A stretch of DNA of 64,000 nucleotides from Paenibacillus sp. RC334 (GTDB taxonomy: Bacteria; Bacillota; Bacilli; Paenibacillales; Paenibacillaceae). Numbering within the stretch: position 1 is the first letter of the stretch; every line of letters begins with the position of its first letter. The position numbers and the translations under genes were made by a program. Under the pieces are notes generated by a model that worked only from the letters and a program-made list of their open reading frames with translations, had not been told where the DNA came from and did no database searches. Below are positions 1 to 6,639 of this stretch, piece after piece. The stretch spans positions 682,001 to 746,000 of the forward strand of contig NZ_CP125370.1 in NCBI RefSeq assembly GCF_030034735.1, written 5' to 3'.

Positions 1-63
1 TTCTACCGGGTGTTTAAAAAGCATTTTGGCATGGCGCCCGGTGAAATGAGGAAGGAGCACTGA
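1..63 (+). CDS. C-terminal end of an AraC-type transcriptional regulator (partial)
   Basis: The window opens inside this gene. The frame reads FYRVFKKHFGMAPGEMRKEH and then TGA. An F-x-R-x-FKK-x-FG-x-x-P-x-E/Q-x-R pattern is the second recognition helix and end of an AraC/XylS DNA-binding domain, as in YesN-type response regulators. Only 20 residues are visible, so a receiver domain cannot be confirmed. It lies about 170 bp before a sugar ABC transporter operon on the same strand, and such regulators commonly control the neighbouring importer (inference). Confidence 0.75.
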   Translation, partial: FYRVFKKHFGMAPGEMRKEH

Positions 64-236
64 TGTAGAGATGATAACAGCCGTAGTTTAAAAAAATCCA
101 ACCCAACAGGCTAATGGTGTCCAATGGCAGAAGTGACCTCCCACCCTATAATGAAAGCGTATACAAAACAAGTAGCACAAAGGAATTAGCAGCCAGTGGG
201 TCACAGTTATTTTCAACTTAGGGGAGGTCATTTTGC

Positions 237-1517
237 ATGAAGATGTGGAAAGGTGTATTGAGCACAATGCTGGTTGGCACGTTGTTGGCCGGGTGTGGAG
301 CGAATTCTTCAGGTAGTGACAGCAGCGGTTCCGGTGGAGACGGTAAAACGGTTAATCTCAAAATGTTTATCGCACAGCCCCGTTTGAAGGAGCATTACGA
401 TAAATATATTAACGCATTCGTAGCGAAGGAAAAGAAAGATAAAAATATCGACGTTACGGTCCAATTGGAGATGCCGCCTTCCGACAATGCAGCACAAATT
501 TTGAAAACGAGACTTGCATCCAACGATGCCCCGGATGTGTTCGCCCTGCATGCGGTGAATGAAATCCCTCCGTTTTATAAAGCGGGCTATTTGGAGGACC
601 TGTCCGGGCAGCCATTTGTCAGCAAATTGATGGATAGTGTGAAGCCTTCGGTGACGACGAAAGACGGCAAGGTCGTGGCAGTTCCTTTGGAAACGATTTC
701 ATGGGGCTACTTGTACAATAAAAAGATATTTAAGGACCTGGACTTGAAGCCACCGGGAACGCTGACCGAAATGAAGGCTGTGGTCGAGAAGCTGAAAGCG
801 AATAATGTGAAGCCGTTCCTGCTGTCCTACAAGGAATCCTGGATTCCACAGTTGTTCGTGCCACTGACAGCGGGTGCGATGATGAACACACAGAACAAGG
901 ATTTTATCGAACGGATGAATCAGGACAAAGGCTCTTTTTCCGAAATGAAGAGTATGTTCGATATTATTGATCTGGTGAACAGCAACGGTACAGACAAGGC
1001 GCTGGAAATTGGCGGGGATGATGGATCGGCGGCCTTTGCTGCGGGGAAAGCAGCGATGTGGATTCAAGGGCCATGGTTTGCAGAAACGATTTTGAAATCT
1101 GATCCGAAGATGGATTTTGGGGTAGCCCCGCTGCCGATCAACGACGATCCGAATGCGACACTGATCAATCTGTCCACTTCGACTTCGCTGGCTGTATCCT
1201 CTACAAGCAAGAACAAGGAGGTTGCACTCGATTTTGTAAACTATGTGTTGGACGACAAGGATTCCAGCGCGTTCTATGAATCATTGAAATTCAACCCAAT
1301 CTCTAAAGTGCATACGTTCAAAAGCTATCCTTGGGTCAATGACGCTACCGAGTATGTGAAAGCAGGCAAGTCGTATCAAGATCCGTCCATCCCGCAAGCG
1401 GTCAAGGATGAAGCAGGCAAATCGCTGCAATCCTATTATGCAGGCCAGCTCTCGCAGGATGACGTGATTAAGGCGCTGGATAAGGCATGGAAATCGTATA
1501 ACAAAGTAAACAAGTAA
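237..1517 (+). CDS. Sugar ABC transporter substrate-binding lipoprotein
   Basis: Family-1 extracellular solute-binding protein of 426 residues. A positively charged start (MKMWKG), a hydrophobic stretch and the lipobox LLAGC (Cys about residue 20) mark a lipoprotein signal. A Ser/Gly-rich linker follows, typical of Gram-positive binding lipoproteins. The region around residues 270-290, with AAFAAGKAAMWIQGPW, is the family signature found in maltose/multiple-sugar binding proteins. GGGGAGG sits 10 bp before the ATG. Two permease genes follow, so it should deliver a sugar or oligosaccharide to that channel. No ATPase is encoded here; these importers usually share an MsmX-type ATPase encoded elsewhere. 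The exact sugar cannot be read from the sequence. Confidence 0.92.
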   Translation: MKMWKGVLSTMLVGTLLAGCGANSSGSDSSGSGGDGKTVNLKMFIAQPRLKEHYDKYINAFVAKEKKDKNIDVTVQLEMPPSDNAAQILKTRLASNDAPDVFALHAVNEIPPFYKAGYLEDLSGQPFVSKLMDSVKPSVTTKDGKVVAVPLETISWGYLYNKKIFKDLDLKPPGTLTEMKAVVEKLKANNVKPFLLSYKESWIPQLFVPLTAGAMMNTQNKDFIERMNQDKGSFSEMKSMFDIIDLVNSNGTDKALEIGGDDGSAAFAAGKAAMWIQGPWFAETILKSDPKMDFGVAPLPINDDPNATLINLSTSTSLAVSSTSKNKEVALDFVNYVLDDKDSSAFYESLKFNPISKVHTFKSYPWVNDATEYVKAGKSYQDPSIPQAVKDEAGKSLQSYYAGQLSQDDVIKALDKAWKSYNKVNK

Positions 1518-1557
1518 CGGAAACCTATAGAATTACATCAGGAGGGGGGGAGACTCC

Positions 1558-2442
1558 ATGCCCTTTAAAATCTATAAAAAATACGTGATGCTGCTGGCGT
1601 TTACCGCCCCGGCGCTGATCTTTTACGCCATCTTCCTGCTTATTCCAACGATCAGCGGTATGTACTACAGCTTTACAGACTGGAACGGATTGAATCCGAA
1701 TTACAGCTTTATCGGCTTGGGAAACTTTGTCGAGGCGCTGAAGGAAGACCCGGATTTTCTCAATTCCCTCTGGTTCACGCTCAAATATGTACTGGTCATG
1801 ATTGTACTGCAAAATGTGCTGGCGTTAGCTCTGGCGGTGCTGATTGAATCACGTACACGTACCAAAGGATTTTTTCGGACGATATTTTTTATGCCCAATA
1901 TGATCAGTACCATTATTAGCGCATTTATGTGGACGTTTGTTTTTTCCTCCGTGCTGCCGCAGATTGCCGAAAAGACAGCTATCGCCTTTTTGGGCCAATC
2001 GTGGCTGGGCGATCCGAAGGTATCTTTCTTTTCCATCATTATTGTGTCGCTCTGGAATGGTGTCGGCTATATGATGATCATTTATCTGGCTGCGCTTCAG
2101 GGTGTACCGCAAAGCTTGAAGGAGGCCGCTATTATTGATGGGGCGAACGCGTTCCAGACGTTAAGAAGTGTGACGCTGCCGATGATTACCCATGCGATTA
2201 CCATCTGTTTCTTCCTGACGCTGAACGGTGCCTTCAAGGTCTACGAGGTCGTCTATGGACTGACTGGCGGAGGGCCGGGGCGCAGTACGCAGGTGATTAC
2301 GATGAACATTTATGAGGAGGCGTTTTCCAACAACTTCCGTTATGGTTATGCAAGCGCCAAATCCGTTATTTTGTTCGCCATCGTGCTGATCTTCACGCTG
2401 ATCCAGTTACGTGTGATGAAGAAGAGGGAGGTGGAGGCATGA
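1558..2442 (+). CDS. Sugar ABC transporter permease (MalF/UgpA type)
   Basis: Integral membrane subunit of 294 residues with about six predicted transmembrane segments. The EAA loop, the contact site for the ATPase, is seen around residue 190 as LKEAAIIDGANAFQTLRSVTLP. A GGPGRST motif late in the protein is also typical of this family. GGAGGGGGG precedes the ATG. It lies 40 bp after the binding-protein gene and its end overlaps the next permease by 4 bp (ATGA), which indicates translational coupling. It forms the heterodimeric channel with the following gene product. Confidence 0.92.
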   Translation: MPFKIYKKYVMLLAFTAPALIFYAIFLLIPTISGMYYSFTDWNGLNPNYSFIGLGNFVEALKEDPDFLNSLWFTLKYVLVMIVLQNVLALALAVLIESRTRTKGFFRTIFFMPNMISTIISAFMWTFVFSSVLPQIAEKTAIAFLGQSWLGDPKVSFFSIIIVSLWNGVGYMMIIYLAALQGVPQSLKEAAIIDGANAFQTLRSVTLPMITHAITICFFLTLNGAFKVYEVVYGLTGGGPGRSTQVITMNIYEEAFSNNFRYGYASAKSVILFAIVLIFTLIQLRVMKKREVEA

Positions 2443-3266
2443 GTCTGAAAAAAGCCAACTCCTTGTTGATTACCCTGCTCCTCTGCGTGGGCGCTGTGGT
2501 GTCCTTCTTCCCGATCTACATGGCGGTGATTAATTCCTTTAAAACGCAGGGTGAGATGTTCGCATCCTTTACGTCGCTGCCGACAAAGCTTCATTTTGAA
2601 AATTACAGTCAGGCTTTTCACCAGACTCATTTGCTGAACAGCGCCCTCAATTCCACGATTATTTCTTTTATCGGCATTGGCGGCATCGTGATCTGTTCGG
2701 CGCTGGCGGGCTACAAGCTCTCTCGTACACGAGGGAAAATGAGCAGTGCGATCTTCTTCCTGTTTGTCGCATCCATGCTGGTACCGTTTCACTCCATTAT
2801 GATACCGCTTACAAGGATGGCAAAGGATTTGTCCGTCCAAGGCAGTACGTATGGTCTGGCGCTGATCTATATCGGCTTGGGTGTGAATATGGCGATCTTT
2901 TTGTACCACGGATTCGTCAAATCCATCCCGCGTGAGCTGGAGGAATCGGCGCAAATGGACGGCTGTAATGAGTTCCAAACGTTCTTCCGGATTATATTTC
3001 CTTTGCTGCTGCCGATCACTGTCACGATTGCGATTTTGGATTTCCTGTGGATTTGGAACGACTTTTTACTTCCATTGTTGATGTTGACGGATGTGAACCA
3101 CTACACCCTGATTCTTTCGACAAACATGCTGTTCGGGGAGTATAACAAGGACTGGTCGCTCATTCTGGCCGCACTTGTACTGACCTCCATCCCGGTGATC
3201 CTGATCTATTCGTTCTTCCAAAAATTCATCATGGAGGGCATAGCGGAGGGAGCGATTAAGGGATAA
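2439..3266 (+). CDS. Sugar ABC transporter permease (MalG/UgpE type)
   Basis: Second permease, 275 residues, with about six transmembrane helices. The EAA motif (ELEESAQMDGCNEFQTFFRI) lies around residue 165. The start overlaps the previous stop in an ATGA arrangement, so the two permeases are coupled. Closest in design to MalG/LacG/UgpE subunits. A hairpin terminator follows directly, closing a three-gene binding protein-permease-permease operon. Confidence 0.92.
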   Translation: MSLKKANSLLITLLLCVGAVVSFFPIYMAVINSFKTQGEMFASFTSLPTKLHFENYSQAFHQTHLLNSALNSTIISFIGIGGIVICSALAGYKLSRTRGKMSSAIFFLFVASMLVPFHSIMIPLTRMAKDLSVQGSTYGLALIYIGLGVNMAIFLYHGFVKSIPRELEESAQMDGCNEFQTFFRIIFPLLLPITVTIAILDFLWIWNDFLLPLLMLTDVNHYTLILSTNMLFGEYNKDWSLILAALVLTSIPVILIYSFFQKFIMEGIAEGAIKG

Positions 3267-3271
3267 AGTGG

Positions 3272-3306
3272 AAAGCCTTCCTATCAACAAGGAAGGCTTT
3301 TTTTCT
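3272..3306 (+). terminator. Rho-independent terminator of the sugar ABC operon
   Basis: Ten-base perfect stem AAAGCCTTCC / GGAAGGCTTT with a 9-base loop, followed by a T run. It begins 5 bp after the stop of the second permease. Confidence 0.9.
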
Positions 3307-3309
3307 GAA

Positions 3310-3504
3310 TCAGCTTTTTTCGCGCCAACGTTTCAATAAAAAGATTGGAAGGGTTACAAACAAAATTGCAAAGGCTACAATGATCCACCACTGAGGGTCA
3401 ATGATATACAACACGACTCCGATCAGCAGGACTGTTGTTATTATGGAAATTCTCACTTTCAACATTGTTCTCTTACTCACCCTAGCTTCTAATTTTGGCA
3501 GCAT
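3310..3504 (-). CDS. Small two-helix membrane protein, unknown function
   Basis: A 64-residue ORF with two predicted transmembrane helices (roughly residues 17-37 and 40-57) and a basic tail, LLKRWREKS. No convincing Shine-Dalgarno site precedes the first ATG, and internal GTG or ATG codons (residues 9 and 14) are alternative starts. It is the last ORF of the minus-strand series of small membrane proteins in this AT-rich region. Not recognised; translation is plausible but unproven. Confidence 0.5.
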   Translation of the reverse strand: MLPKLEARVSKRTMLKVRISIITTVLLIGVVLYIIDPQWWIIVAFAILFVTLPIFLLKRWREKS

Positions 3505-3599
3505 TATGAGGGTGATTGCAGTCAGCGCCGCAAAAAATATGGAGGTGAATGAATTATAGATAATATCAGCTCCTATAGGACTTACAATAGTTCAACGTT

Positions 3600-3710
3600 T
3601 TATTGTGGAGGCACGTGTAGGTTATTGACCACCCATAGGTTTAAAAAGAAACAGAGAATAAAGATCGCTAAAATGGCTACGACAATGATTAAAATAGTTT
3701 TCTTATTCAT
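3600..3710 (-). CDS. 36-residue single-transmembrane peptide (copy 1)
   Basis: The reading frame starts MNKKTILIIVVAILAIF and continues through one hydrophobic helix to a short polar tail ending HVPPQ. Its DNA is nearly identical over about 80 bp to the peptide gene at 6510-6614. There is no well-spaced Shine-Dalgarno site, but the start overlaps the end of a 17-codon upstream ORF that has a strong one, suggesting translational coupling. Size and hydrophobicity fit a membrane-acting peptide, an immunity peptide or a small regulatory protein. Its role is unknown. Confidence 0.5.
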   Translation of the reverse strand: MNKKTILIIVVAILAIFILCFFLNLWVVNNLHVPPQ

Positions 3711-3756
3711 TTTCCAAGTTAGATTCTAAAAACTCGATCCCAACAGTATCTATCAT
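3703..3756 (-). CDS. 17-residue possible leader peptide overlapping the TM peptide start
   Basis: An AAGGGGG Shine-Dalgarno site lies 8 bp before an ATG that encodes MIDTVGIEFLESNLENE and stops at TAA. The stop overlaps the start of the 36-residue transmembrane peptide (ATGAATAA). This is the classic arrangement for translational coupling. It could instead be the eroded end of a longer gene. Speculative but well framed. Confidence 0.35.
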   Translation of the reverse strand: MIDTVGIEFLESNLENE

Positions 3757-3814
3757 TTTAAAATCCCCCTTCAATGCACAGTAAGTACGATTATCGAGCA
3801 AAGTCAACTATCCC

Positions 3815-4093
3815 TCAGCCATTTTTTGAGTGACTTCTATTTTTACTCCAGCTATACAGGATGCGAACGATAACGACTGCACATCCAACAATAAGGACTG
3901 TTGTATGCCATGTCCACGCCTGTAGTCCGCTAAGGAATACAGGAGTTACACCCAAAGCGACTGCAAAAACAAGTCCTATAATGGTTACTATATCTGGAGC
4001 TTTGCTGTCCTTTCCTCTAGATCTCTTAAAGATGTTAAACAGTAAACTGCCAGCAAGGATTAAAACAAGGATCACAAACAAATAGATATTCAT
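3815..4093 (-). CDS. 92-residue membrane protein, tandem paralogue A
   Basis: Three predicted transmembrane helices: residues 3-18, 35-55 and 65-82. It shares the start MNIYL, the central APD(I/V)VTIIGLV segment and the GxTPVFLSG(L/I)Q(A/E)WTWH motif with the ORF at 4886-5164, so the two are a recent duplication. AAGGGG lies 8 bp upstream of the ATG, just after the stop of a decayed secreted-protein reading frame. The arrangement suggests an ancestral operon of secreted protein followed by its membrane partner (immunity or export would be natural guesses, unproven). No known family recognised. Confidence 0.7.
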   Translation of the reverse strand: MNIYLFVILVLILAGSLLFNIFKRSRGKDSKAPDIVTIIGLVFAVALGVTPVFLSGLQAWTWHTTVLIVGCAVVIVRILYSWSKNRSHSKNG

Positions 4094-4104
4094 TAAATCA
4101 CCCC

Positions 4105-4250
4105 TTAGTTACTTGAAATATCGTAGTAACCGACATGTAAATTGAGGGTTACACCTCGTCCCTGGTTGTTGGCTTCGATGATAGCGGCTGGCAAAGTCGT
4201 TCCTTGTAATCCAGGCACTGCCGCCATTAAAGCAAAGACCAGAGACGATG
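4105..4250 (-). pseudogene. Remnant of a small secreted-protein gene (C-terminal end)
   Basis: The open frame ending at 4105 finishes with EANNQGRGVTLNLHVGYYDISSN. This matches the end of the larger remnant at 5184-5503 (KANDNGRGVTINFSPGYFEVTSN). The homology upstream of about 4201 continues only in another frame, so at least one frameshift is present. No start codon or signal peptide remains. It sits immediately upstream of the paralogue-A membrane gene, as its relative sits upstream of paralogue B. Confidence 0.5.
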
Positions 4251-4264
4251 TGAACTGTATATTT

Positions 4265-4660
4265 TTAGCTTATAATAAAAAGTAAAAGCGAAATTATTAT
4301 CAAAGTTAGATATATAATAGAAATCAGTTTTCCGATCATAGCTCCAAATTCTTTAGGATTTTTATATCCAATGATCAAACTAGGAATAAAGAAAATACTG
4401 GATAGAAAAATGGTGTAGTGAAACCCAGTATTATCAACACTGTTAGACCATGCGGGCAATCCTAAGAAGGAAAGCAACTGGTCCCCGAATATGTAATTGC
4501 CAAATTCAAAAGAAACAGCCATGCCAAGAAGAGATAAAAGCAGTGAAAGTGATCCCCAACCTATTTTTTTTTCGTTTTTCCTCAACAATTTGAAGATAAT
4601 TAGTAAAATCGCAATGGCTTGTATGCTGTACGTCAATATTGATAAAAAAGAAAGCTCCAT
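4265..4660 (-). CDS. Four-helix membrane protein, unknown function
   Basis: A 131-residue hydrophobic protein with about four transmembrane helices (residues 5-22, 36-55, 83-102 and 108-129). A strong AAGGAGG lies 6 bp before the ATG, so translation is likely. It lies between the two copies of the 92-residue membrane protein and is transcribed the same way. No motif that identifies a family was seen. Confidence 0.7.
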   Translation of the reverse strand: MELSFLSILTYSIQAIAILLIIFKLLRKNEKKIGWGSLSLLLSLLGMAVSFEFGNYIFGDQLLSFLGLPAWSNSVDNTGFHYTIFLSSIFFIPSLIIGYKNPKEFGAMIGKLISIIYLTLIIISLLLFIIS

Positions 4661-4761
4661 GAAGGACCTCCTTGAAATTATTTGTCTATGTATTATATGA
4701 AGTAAAGTCTACAAACAATACTGGTGGCCCTTAAAGATGTGTTAGAAGCCACCAGTAAAAA

Positions 4762-4880
4762 CTAATTTATTGTTACATAATGAGAGCCAGTTACACTTTC
4801 ACTGTATACTGTCCCAACACCTTGAAAGAAAATAACTAAACTATATCTTCCAGAGCCCTTTGTTAGCCACTTTTTGTTGT
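4762..4880 (-). pseudogene. Possible C-terminal remnant of a secreted beta-rich protein
   Basis: Just downstream of paralogue B, a minus-strand frame reads KKWLTKGSGRYSLVIFFQGV and ends GTVYSESVTGSHYVTIN before a stop. The alternating hydrophobic/polar pattern and Gly-x-Gly turns look like the end of a secreted beta-sandwich protein, and loosely recall the C-terminus of the protein at 6640-7095. The open frame extends backward only by overlapping the paralogue-B gene out of frame, so an intact gene is unlikely. Confidence 0.25.
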
Positions 4881-4885
4881 AATAG

Positions 4886-5164
4886 CTATTTTTTTGTTTT
4901 ATTATCTCTGCCTTTTCTCCAGCCATACAGGATGCGTCCAATAACAAGAGCAGAACCAAGCACAACGACTGTATAGTGCCAAGTCCACTCTTGTATGCCA
5001 CTGAGAAAGACAGGAGTGATGCCTAACGCCAGTCCGATCACTAATCCTATAATTGTTACTACATCAGGCGCTTTACTACCTTCTCCTTGTCTTTTCTTAA
5101 AGATATTAAATAGTATGTTGCCAGCAATGATTGCAATAAAAAGGACAAGCAAATATATATTCAT
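4886..5164 (-). CDS. 92-residue membrane protein, tandem paralogue B
   Basis: Paralogue of the ORF at 3815-4093, the same length and three-helix layout, with conserved SKAPD(I/V)VTIIGLV and TPVFLSG(I/L)Q(E/A)WTWH segments. A TGAGGATC element precedes the ATG at suitable distance, and a frameshifted secreted-protein gene ends about 20 bp upstream. Keeping both paralogues intact while both upstream secreted genes decay suggests the membrane protein is under selection, as an immunity protein might be (inference). Confidence 0.7.
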   Translation of the reverse strand: MNIYLLVLFIAIIAGNILFNIFKKRQGEGSKAPDVVTIIGLVIGLALGITPVFLSGIQEWTWHYTVVVLGSALVIGRILYGWRKGRDNKTKK

Positions 5165-5183
5165 AAATTATGATCCTCAGTTC

Positions 5184-5503
5184 TTAGTTACTTGTTACTT
5201 CGAAGTATCCGGGTGAAAATTAATAGTTACACCTCTTCCGTTATCGTTAGCCTTCAACCGATTTAGCACCAACGAAACTCCACTACTAAGTATTACCGAT
5301 GGTACGCAGCATCCGAGAGAGTTAATGCATCCCCCCACCAGTACCAATTACCATGCATATTCGTACCAATCTCTTTGTAGTTAGGATTTGCGACAAGTTC
5401 CCCGTTTTTTTGTTTGCAAAATCCCGCTTTTAAGTTGTTCATTTACAGATTCAACAGCTTTTGAGTAGTTATCAAAGACCTTTTCGCTAACCACTTCTTT
5501 CAT
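5184..5503 (-). pseudogene. Frameshifted gene for a small secreted protein
   Basis: Three overlapping reading frames join into one plausible protein. The first begins MKEVVSEKVFDNYSKAVES. The second begins FCKQKNGELVANPNYKEIG and contains TNMHGNWYWWGDALTLSD. The third is SVILSSGVSLVLNRLKAN and ends GRGVTINFSPGYFEVTSN. Two frameshifts are needed, near 5424 and 5299. The DNA upstream of 5503 matches the promoter region of the intact secreted-protein gene at 6640-7095, but the signal peptide is gone, so a deletion probably fused promoter and body. The family is not recognised; a bacteriocin-like product is only a guess. Confidence 0.55.
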
Positions 5504-5687
5504 TACTAAACACAACCGTAACATAGATAAGGAATCATTTGTATAATTATTTTGAATAAAATGTAAAATCATACTAAGGTACCATACTACCACATTTATC
5601 CTTTCGTTTATAAAATTTCTCTCATCAAAGGCATATATTTCTATCTTTATGAAAATAAGGATCATATGTCTTGGAGGGGTGTATACT
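5504..5687. promoter_or_regulatory. Divergent promoter region, duplicated at 7096-7266
   Basis: This intergenic stretch separates the decayed secreted gene (-) from the AbrB-like gene (+). Blocks such as CCACATTTATCCTTT, ATCATTTGTATA and TTACxGTTGTGT recur in the same order at 7130-7230 between the second secreted gene and the truncated AbrB copy. Conservation of the non-coding part shows that the whole divergent unit was duplicated. A TATAAA suitable as a -10 lies near 5611. No operator was assigned. Confidence 0.5.
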
Positions 5688-6131
5688 TTGAATGACGCGG
5701 CAATGAAAAGAAATTTAGATAGCCTAGGGAGAGTTGTAATCCCAGTGGAAATAAGAAATCGATTGGGTATCAACAAGAATACAGAAATGGAGTTTTTCAT
5801 AACTGAAAGCGCTATTGTTATGCGTAGATCAGAAAGTGAATCATGTCTCCTATGCGGGGAAAACAAACAACTCATTCGCTTCAAAAAATCTTATGTATGT
5901 ATCTACTGTGCAAATGGCCTCAAAGGGTACCCAATCCCAGAAAATCAGCTACCTTCTACATCAGAAGATATTCAAAATGTATCTGATGCACAAATGGTTA
6001 AGCTCCTGTTAGACCTCATGAAACAATATCCCGGTGCTTCCATGAAAACCTACGCGCAGCTATTGAAGATTTCACCAACTTATGTCTCTTTCCTTAAAAG
6101 TAAGACGACTGAATTAGATCCCCCTAAGTAA
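5688..6131 (+). CDS. AbrB/SpoVT-type regulator with zinc ribbon and C-terminal helical domain
   Basis: Transcription factor of about 147 residues. Residues 5-50 are a SpoVT/AbrB swapped-hairpin DNA-binding domain (RNLDSLGRVVIPVEIRNRLG). A Cys-x2-Cys...Cys-x2-Cys ribbon follows (CLLCGEN...CIYCANG). A C-terminal helix-turn-helix-like segment (YAQLLKISPTYVSFLKSKT) completes it. The start is taken as TTG at 5688, because GGAGGGG lies 8 bp before it and the paralogues at 7267 and 25802 also begin with TTG. It is divergent from a secreted-protein gene and followed by a Spo0E-like ORF. AbrB proteins are transition-state regulators of secretion and antibiotic genes. Confidence 0.85.
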   Translation: MNDAAMKRNLDSLGRVVIPVEIRNRLGINKNTEMEFFITESAIVMRRSESESCLLCGENKQLIRFKKSYVCIYCANGLKGYPIPENQLPSTSEDIQNVSDAQMVKLLLDLMKQYPGASMKTYAQLLKISPTYVSFLKSKTTELDPPK

Positions 6132-6140
6132 GACTAGGTG

Positions 6141-6278
6141 TTACAATAAATGGGCGAGCGACCTCACCACAAGTTTCTCGCCCAGAACCATTGATTGCTT
6201 GAGTACACTAGCGTGACCAAAGCCATGTTTATTTTGGAGATCATACAGTTGTTGTCTAGCTACTTCTACCGCTAACAC
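6141..6278 (-). CDS. Spo0E-like small protein lacking the catalytic Asp
   Basis: A 45-codon ORF starts at GTG, 6 bp after a consensus AGGAGG. Residues LQNKHGFGHASVLKQSMVL match the Spo0E-like protein at 7519-7707 almost exactly. Where the intact copy has SMVLDELI this one has SMVLGEKL and then diverges. The S-x-x-x-D motif is the signature of Spo0E aspartyl phosphatases, so this copy should lack phosphatase activity. It may be a pseudogene or a non-catalytic binder of a phosphorylated response regulator. The DNA is about 85 per cent identical to the intact copy over 100 bp. Confidence 0.5.
   Translation of the reverse strand: MLAVEVARQQLYDLQNKHGFGHASVLKQSMVLGEKLVVRSLAHLL
6151..6184 (-). terminator. 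Hairpin at the end of the Spo0E-like copy
   Basis: Eight-base inverted repeat TGGGCGAG / CTCGCCCA. On the minus strand it is followed by an AT-rich stretch (TTTATTGT). It occupies the place of the minus-strand terminator downstream of the intact Spo0E gene. Confidence 0.45.
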
Positions 6279-6314
6279 AAAAGACCTCCTATAATTAAGG
6301 AAGCCTTTTGTGTT
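6274..6314. terminator. Hairpin upstream of the Spo0E-like copy
   Basis: Ten-base inverted repeat AACACAAAAG / CTTTTGTGTT enclosing AGGAGG. On the plus strand it could end the AbrB transcript. On the minus strand the GTG start of the Spo0E-like ORF lies inside the right arm, so the hairpin could also limit its translation. Confidence 0.4.
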
Positions 6315-6377
6315 TGACCGCTGTGATAGAGCCTACAATAATTCAACTGTAAGTACGAAAAAGCATAAAGTCAAGTC

Positions 6378-6494
6378 CTATGGTGTTACGTTAGTAACAA
6401 ACTGAGAAATTCCTACAATAACCAAGAAAATGTAGATTAAAACAATTCCCAAAACAGAGAACCCTACAATCTTCCATACTTTTTTCTTATTCAT
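6378..6494 (-). CDS. 38-residue single-transmembrane peptide
   Basis: ORF with a consensus AAGGAGA 5 bp before ATG. It reads MNKKKVWKIVGFSVLGIV followed by a continuous hydrophobic helix and a short tail, QFVTNVTP. A lysine-rich start and one helix place it in the inner membrane with the start inside. It follows the related 34-residue peptide gene by 15 bp, so the two are co-transcribed downstream of the secreted-protein gene at 6640-7095. Function unknown; immunity, small toxin or modulator are all possible. Confidence 0.6.
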   Translation of the reverse strand: MNKKKVWKIVGFSVLGIVLIYIFLVIVGISQFVTNVTP

Positions 6495-6509
6495 TAATCT
6501 CCTTGACTA

Positions 6510-6614
6510 TTAGTTAGGGACAACACGAATGTTATTGACCACCCATACGTTTAAAAAGAAACAGAGAATAAAGATCGCTAAAATGACTCCGACAATGATT
6601 AAAATAGTTTTCAT
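6510..6614 (-). CDS. 34-residue single-transmembrane peptide (copy 2)
   Basis: Nearly identical in its hydrophobic part to the peptide at 3600-3710: MKTILIIVGVILAIFILCFF, then LNVWVVNN and a divergent tail. The start lies 25 bp after the stop of the secreted protein gene on the same strand. The Shine-Dalgarno site is weak, so coupling to the upstream gene is possible. Conservation of the peptide core between two otherwise different sites argues for coding function. Confidence 0.5.
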   Translation of the reverse strand: MKTILIIVGVILAIFILCFFLNVWVVNNIRVVPN

Positions 6615-6639
6615 TAGTTAATTAAAATCCCAAGTATGG

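Noticed and set aside
4762..5001. 79-residue ORF overlapping paralogue B
   Set aside because: Its first half only exists as an out-of-frame shadow of the 92-residue membrane gene; only the last 40 residues were kept as a possible remnant.
5681..5686. Single GTATAC before the AbrB start as a third receptor operator
   Set aside because: Only one box, and without the 25-bp partner; hexamers of this type occur elsewhere by chance.
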